10,240 bases of DNA from Candidatus Omnitrophota bacterium. GTDB taxonomy: Bacteria > Omnitrophota > Gorgyraeia > 2-02-FULL-51-18. Location of the stretch: the NCBI GenBank assembly GCA_023247935.1, contig JAHFFM010000058.1:1-10240 (forward strand). The letters are read 5' to 3'. A program made the position numbers and the translations under genes. The notes below the pieces were generated by a model. The model was not told the DNA's origin, did no database searches, and saw nothing but the letters and a program-made list of their open reading frames with translations. Numbering within the stretch: position 1 is the first letter of the stretch; every line of letters begins with the position of its first letter. Shown here one piece after another: positions 6,487 to 10,240 of the stretch.

Positions 6487-7182
6487 ATGAAACGATTTGT
6501 CGTAGGCGACATTCACGGAGCTTATAAAGCGCTCGAGCAATGCCTGGAGCGGTCGGGCTTTGACCGCGACAAGGATCTTCTGATCAGTTTGGGGGATATC
6601 AGCGACGGATGGCCTGAAGTTCATAAGACCATTGACCTGATTTTGAGTTTGAAAAATTTCCAGGTGGTGCTGGGAAATCATGACGCCTGGGCGCTTCGCT
6701 GGATGTTGAGCGGGTGGAAAGGTTCGGAATGGACCGGTCAGGGTGGCGAGGCCACTCTCGAATCTTATCAAAACTCCCGGAAGAATGTTCCTCAATCGCA
6801 TAAACAACTTTTTGAAAGCGCGCCATTTTTTTTGGAGTTAGGGAATAAATTATTTGTGCACGGCGGCTTGGAGTCTGGCATCGAGATCCGGAAACAAGAC
6901 CCGGAGTTTTTGCTTTGGGACCGGAATCTGCTTTACGACGCGGTGAGAAAAAGCCGGATGGGCGTGCATCATCAATACGGACCCTGGGAAGATATTTTTA
7001 TCGGACACACCACGACTCAGGTTTATAAAACTTTTGAACCCATTCACGCTTGTAATGTTTGGGCCATGGACACGGGCGCGGGATGGAGCGGTAAGTTAAC
7101 CCTAATGGACGTCGACAGTCATCAATTTTGGCAATCGGATTTTACACCGGATCTATATCCTGAACATCCGGGAAGGAGATAA
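6487..7182 (+). CDS. Calcineurin-like metallophosphoesterase
   Basis: A 231-residue protein with the full set of metallophosphoesterase motifs: GDIHG (D8, H10), GDISDGW (D37, D40), GNHD (N64, H65), VHGG (H125) and IGHTTT (H174). These ligands bind two metals in PP1/PP2A-like and ApaH-like phosphatases. The second motif reads DGW where classical members have DRG. From memory this DGWP variant, together with the later QGGEATLESY, marks a subfamily also seen in phages and other environmental bacteria, so it is unlikely to be a defect. Substrate (phosphoprotein, dinucleoside polyphosphate or other) cannot be told. It begins 9 nt after the carbonic anhydrase-like gene, with a weak AGAAGA near the ATG, and probably belongs to the same transcript. 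Confidence 0.9.
   Translation: MKRFVVGDIHGAYKALEQCLERSGFDRDKDLLISLGDISDGWPEVHKTIDLILSLKNFQVVLGNHDAWALRWMLSGWKGSEWTGQGGEATLESYQNSRKNVPQSHKQLFESAPFFLELGNKLFVHGGLESGIEIRKQDPEFLLWDRNLLYDAVRKSRMGVHHQYGPWEDIFIGHTTTQVYKTFEPIHACNVWAMDTGAGWSGKLTLMDVDSHQFWQSDFTPDLYPEHPGRR
7174..7178 (+). promoter_or_regulatory. Strong Shine-Dalgarno sequence of the pirin gene
   Basis: AGGAG at 7174-7178, within GGAAGGAGAT, lies 5 nt before the ATG at 7184 and inside the last codons of the phosphoesterase gene. It is the clearest ribosome-binding site in this operon and fixes the pirin start. Confidence 0.8.
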
Positions 7183-7183
7183 A

Positions 7184-7882
7184 ATGATTCATCATAGAAA
7201 ATCTCAAGAAAGAGGCCATGCCAATCATGGCTGGCTGGATACGTATCATACTTTTTCATTCGCGGATTACATGGACCCGAAATACATGGGTTACCGGAGC
7301 TTACGGGTGATTAACGAAGATTTTGTGGACGAGAATCAGGGATTTCCCACGCATGGGCATCGGGATATGGAAATCATCACTTATATCCTGAACGGTCAAT
7401 TGGGGCATAAAGACAGCATGGGAAATGGCGCCGTGATCAAGCCGGGCGAAGTGCAGAGAATGAGCGCGGGCACCGGCGTCACGCACAGCGAATTTAATCC
7501 TTCTAAAACGGAAAAAGTGCATTTGCTTCAAATTTGGATCCTTCCGGAAAAATTCGGGTTGACCCCCAGTTATGAGCAGACTTTTTTTGACATTCAATCG
7601 AAAAAAAACCGGCTTCATCTTGTGGGTTCAAAAAATCCCAAAGACGGCGCGGTAAAAATTCATCAAGACGCGGAACTTTTCGCGGGCGTTTTGGAAAAAG
7701 GCAAAGAAGTGGATTATACCGTTCAAAATAACCGGTATCTTTGGCTGCAGGTGGCCCGGGGTGGCGTGCAATTGGATAATATTTCGATGAAACAAGGCGA
7801 TGGCGCCGCGGTTGAAAAAGTATCTTCGGTAAAAATAAAAGCGAATGAGCCTTCTGAAGTTCTTTTGTTTGATTTAGCCTGA
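7184..7882 (+). CDS. yhhW: Pirin family protein, YhhW-like
   Basis: A 232-residue bicupin. The N-terminal cupin carries the metal site FPTHGHRDMEI (H57, H59) and GVTHSEF (H101, E103), which matches the ligand spacing of E. coli YhhW. YhhW has quercetin 2,3-dioxygenase activity in vitro, but its physiological substrate is unclear. RKSQERGHANHGWLDTYHTFSF near the start is the pirin signature, and the length equals that of YhhW. The C-terminal cupin (from about residue 135) has lost the metal ligands, as usual. The gene starts 1 nt after the phosphoesterase stop and is followed 7 nt later by recQ. Family assignment is firm; the symbol rests on similarity. Confidence 0.93.
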   Translation: MIHHRKSQERGHANHGWLDTYHTFSFADYMDPKYMGYRSLRVINEDFVDENQGFPTHGHRDMEIITYILNGQLGHKDSMGNGAVIKPGEVQRMSAGTGVTHSEFNPSKTEKVHLLQIWILPEKFGLTPSYEQTFFDIQSKKNRLHLVGSKNPKDGAVKIHQDAELFAGVLEKGKEVDYTVQNNRYLWLQVARGGVQLDNISMKQGDGAAVEKVSSVKIKANEPSEVLLFDLA

Positions 7883-7889
7883 ATTTGAA

Positions 7890-9704
7890 ATGCAAAAAGC
7901 CAAAGAAATTCTAAAAAAAGTTTTCGGGTATGAAGGATTCCGTCCGCTTCAGGAAGCCTGCATTCAATCGGTTCTGGACAGAAAAGACACGCTGCTGATT
8001 ATGCCTACAGGCGGCGGAAAATCTCTTTGTTATCAAATCCCTTCCCTCATTTTTGAGGGGCTGACTTTGGTTGTTTCACCTCTTATTTCCTTGATGACGG
8101 ACCAAGTGCGGCAATTAAGAGCTTTAGGCGTGGAAACGGCCGTACTCAATAGCAGTTTGTCCGAGGAAGCGTATGAGGAAAATTTGGCTGCGATCCGAAG
8201 CGGCAGGGCGCGCCTTCTATTTTTAGCGCCTGAAACGCTTTTAAAGTCCGAAATTTTGGAATTGGTATCCGAGCTGAAGGTGGATTGTTTCACGATTGAT
8301 GAGGCACATTGCATTTCGGAATGGGGGCATGATTTTCGTCCGGAATACCGGCAATTGTCCCGTGTCCGCGCTTATTTCCCAAAAGCCGTTTTTTTGGCCA
8401 TGACGGCTACGGCCACGCCCCGAGTGCGTGAAGATATCCGGAAAAATCTTGAGATCGCGGTTTCCAATCAGCTCATTGCCAGTTTCAACCGTGAAAATCT
8501 TTTCTATGAAGTCATTCCCAGAGCCAATCCCGCCAAACAAACCATCGATTTCATCAATCGTTTTCCGGATCAATCGGGAATCATTTATTGTTTTTCGAGA
8601 CGTCAGACGGATGAGTTGGCTGAGGCTTTGCAACAAAAAGGATATCGCGTCAAACCTTATCATGCGGGCTTGCCGATGGAGACAAGGGCGAAAAATCAGG
8701 AACTTTTTATCCGTGATGACGTGCAAATCATGGTGGCGACTATCGCGTTCGGCATGGGGATTCATAAGCCCAATGTCCGTTTTGTGGTGCATTATGATTT
8801 GCCGAAAAATATAGAATCTTATTATCAGGAAACGGGCCGCGCGGGGCGAGACGGATTGCCAGCGAATTGTCTTTTACTTTTTGGTTATGGAAGCATTCAA
8901 AATATTCGTTACCTGATCAGTCAAAAAACCAGCGAAGAAGAAAAACGCATTGCCACGATGCATTTGAATTCCATGGTGCGCTACGCGGAATCGCATAATT
9001 GCCGTCGGATACCCTTGATTACTTATTTTGGCCAAGAATACGGCGAGTCCTCTTGCGCGATGTGCGACAATTGCGCGAATCCCAAGGTAGCGGAGTTTGA
9101 TATCACGGAATCCGCGCAAAAATTATTCACCGCCATCCGGCAGACGGGCCACCGGTTTGGCGCAGCGCATGTCATAGACGTGCTGCGCGGCGCTGAATCT
9201 CAAAAAGTTTTAAAATTCAGCCATGAAAAATTATCCGTTTACGGCACGGGCAAGGAATATTCGGGCAGGCAATGGAATACGCTTTTAGGACAGCTCATTC
9301 AACAGGATTATTTGAAGCAGGATCATGAAGCTTTTGGCGCCATTAAAATGACGCCCAAGTGCCAGGATATTTTAAACGGCGAGACGTCCGTTTTCGGTTT
9401 TTTCCCTCCCAAAGAAGAGAAGTCCAAAGCCGTCAAAAAGGCGGTCACCGCAGCCGAATTCGACGATTCGCTGTTTCAAATCCTTCGCCGCAAGAGGAAG
9501 GAACTTGCGGACGAGGCCAATCTCCCGCCCTACGTCATCTTTTCAGACAAGTCTTTGATAGATATGGCAGCCCGTTTGCCGCAAAACAAAGAGGATTTTT
9601 CGGGTATTTTTGGCGTCGGCGCGAAGAAACTTGAGAGTTATGGCGATATTTTCTTGGGAATTATCCGCGATCACCGCAGTAACCTAAAAGTGACGGCAAA
9701 TTAA
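7890..9704 (+). CDS. recQ: ATP-dependent DNA helicase RecQ
   Basis: A 604-residue 3'-5' DNA helicase acting in recombination and replication-fork repair. Domains in order are: helicase core with motif 0 around FRPLQ (17-21), Walker A TGGGKS (K44), DEAH box (137-140) followed by the aromatic-rich CISEWGHDFR loop, TATAT motif III, IIYCFSRRQT motif IV, and motif VI QETGRAGR (313-320). The RecQ zinc site follows (C371, C389, C392, C395), then a winged-helix RQC domain (about 405-500) and a C-terminal HRDC domain (about 525-595). The length matches E. coli RecQ and no key residue is missing. The ATG at 7890 gives the canonical N-terminus. A ribosome-binding site is not evident, so translation may be coupled to the pirin gene 7 nt upstream. 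I see no terminator after the stop. Confidence 0.98.
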   Translation: MQKAKEILKKVFGYEGFRPLQEACIQSVLDRKDTLLIMPTGGGKSLCYQIPSLIFEGLTLVVSPLISLMTDQVRQLRALGVETAVLNSSLSEEAYEENLAAIRSGRARLLFLAPETLLKSEILELVSELKVDCFTIDEAHCISEWGHDFRPEYRQLSRVRAYFPKAVFLAMTATATPRVREDIRKNLEIAVSNQLIASFNRENLFYEVIPRANPAKQTIDFINRFPDQSGIIYCFSRRQTDELAEALQQKGYRVKPYHAGLPMETRAKNQELFIRDDVQIMVATIAFGMGIHKPNVRFVVHYDLPKNIESYYQETGRAGRDGLPANCLLLFGYGSIQNIRYLISQKTSEEEKRIATMHLNSMVRYAESHNCRRIPLITYFGQEYGESSCAMCDNCANPKVAEFDITESAQKLFTAIRQTGHRFGAAHVIDVLRGAESQKVLKFSHEKLSVYGTGKEYSGRQWNTLLGQLIQQDYLKQDHEAFGAIKMTPKCQDILNGETSVFGFFPPKEEKSKAVKKAVTAAEFDDSLFQILRRKRKELADEANLPPYVIFSDKSLIDMAARLPQNKEDFSGIFGVGAKKLESYGDIFLGIIRDHRSNLKVTAN

Positions 9705-9791
9705 TCAAATTTTAATCTTTCTTTAACATTTTCCCGCTAATCTATATATGTTATTAAAACAAAATATATAATTTTTTCGGAAATATTAAAG

Positions 9792-10022
9792 ATGGATAAG
9801 AAAATTCACCCCAAATCAAAATGGGTTCAAATGCTCAGAAGAGAGCACAAAAGGCTACAGAATCTTTTGAAGCGGTTCGACAGGACACAGAGTCAGGAAG
9901 AGAAGAAGCGGATTGTCGAAAGGGCCTTTAAGGAGATTCGTCATGAAGGGGATGGCGGGTGGTTGCTGCCCATCATTAATAACTCACCCGATAGAGCATC
10001 CAATAAATCACGACACCCGTAA
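9792..10022 (+). CDS. Short unrecognised helical protein, possibly truncated HHE-like
   Basis: A 76-residue frame. Residues about 10-50 (LRREHKRLQNLLKRFD, then EEKKRIVERAFKEIRHE) form a charged, two-helix pattern loosely like the first half of a hemerythrin/HHE domain. The usual second His/Glu-rich part is absent: after the IRHE segment the sequence becomes GDGGWLLPIINN and ends. No metal site can therefore be completed. The ATG at 9792 has GGAAA 8 nt upstream, and AT-rich DNA including a TATAAT at 9767-9772 precedes it, without a good -35. Its last 47 bp overlap the convergent DUF420 gene, which suggests that the C-terminus is either accidental or a decayed remnant. It may be a real small gene, a pseudogene or noise. 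Confidence 0.4.
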   Translation: MDKKIHPKSKWVQMLRREHKRLQNLLKRFDRTQSQEEKKRIVERAFKEIRHEGDGGWLLPIINNSPDRASNKSRHP

Positions 10023-10240
10023 CCGAAACATAAAGCCAGATTGGCAGTGTGATTCTTGCCAGGCGAACATGTTTGTTGAGCTCATTTCGAAACGCGTGAA
10101 AAAGCGTTTTGAGAATCAGCGGCACCTGGACAATGGCCAGAAATGTGTGCGTGATTAAGATTGTAAAATAAACCGGCCGAACCCATCCCGTTCCGGGGAA
10201 ACGGGTTGTGCCATGATGCACGTGATAATAGATGTAGCTT
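9976..10240 (-). CDS. DUF420 family membrane protein, N-terminus beyond window edge
   Basis: The C-terminal 87 residues of a gene that enters from the right edge and stops at 9976. It starts mid-protein with SYIYYHVHHGTTRF, then GTGWVRPVYF. A membrane segment with a conserved His follows (ITHTFLAIVQVPLILKT), then the short linker FRNELNKHVRLAR and a last membrane segment (PIWLYVSVTGVVIYWML). This His-plus-WLYVSVTGVV pattern is characteristic of DUF420. Family members such as YozB/CtaM of Firmicutes are linked to maturation or function of haem-copper oxidases, so a respiratory role is likely but inferred. A GTG at 10221 is not the true start, because the conserved frame stays open past it. The gene converges with the small gene at 9792. 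Confidence 0.88.
   Translation of the reverse strand, partial: SYIYYHVHHGTTRFPGTGWVRPVYFTILITHTFLAIVQVPLILKTLFHAFRNELNKHVRLARITLPIWLYVSVTGVVIYWMLYRVSY

Noticed and set aside
9708..9736. TTTAATCTTT/CTTTAACATTTT pattern after recQ, somewhat like a Pho-box tandem.
   Set aside because: AT-rich background makes such matches likely, the repeat is poor and no phosphate-related gene follows.
1..10240. Search for CRISPR arrays, complete insertion sequences and phage or integrase genes.
   Set aside because: No regularly spaced repeats with unique spacers, no transposase, integrase or structural phage protein found on either strand.

Overview
The window looks like chromosomal DNA from a Gram-negative bacterium of roughly balanced base composition. 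The cell-envelope evidence is a type V autotransporter with a C-terminal beta-barrel ending in Phe, and a lipoprotein signal with an LTGC lipobox. The gene mix (NodU-type carbamoyltransferase, NYN protein with a small partner, YhhW-type pirin, RecQ, DUF420) would suit an environmental lineage such as Omnitrophota or another PVC-related phylum. That placement is a guess from gene style, not something the sequence proves.

Left part, minus strand (1-2604): a NodU/CmcH/TobZ-type carbamoyltransferase runs off the left edge and lacks its C-terminal part. Next comes a two-gene unit: a small unrecognised protein from an AT-rich gene (about 29% GC over 2161-2400), whose end overlaps the start of a NYN-domain (PIN-like) nuclease gene by 20 bp. 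A good sigma-70-like promoter precedes the unit. Above it lies a complete single-gene tRNA-Glu(TTC) unit with its own promoter, encoded CCA and a strong intrinsic terminator.

Middle, plus strand (2605-5069): an AT-rich regulatory region holds two tandem ~21-bp imperfect repeats directly upstream of a strong promoter. It drives a 689-residue autotransporter with a Ser/Thr/Asn/Gly-rich, beta-helix-like passenger. A near-perfect intrinsic terminator follows. It sits inside the first codons of the next gene, a lipoprotein of the alpha/beta-hydrolase fold, which is the most unusual arrangement in the window.

Right part, plus strand (5030-9704): five closely packed genes encode the hydrolase lipoprotein, a beta-carbonic anhydrase-like protein, a metallophosphoesterase, a YhhW-type pirin and RecQ helicase, with gaps of 41, 9, 1 and 7 nt. 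They probably share transcripts, but their functions do not form an obvious pathway.

Far right: a short, possibly truncated helical protein with a faint hemerythrin (HHE)-like look converges on, and overlaps, the 3' end of a minus-strand DUF420 membrane-protein gene that continues past the window. I found no CRISPR array, complete insertion sequence or phage module. The best leads for something less described are the terminator inside a coding region and the small-protein/NYN pair.
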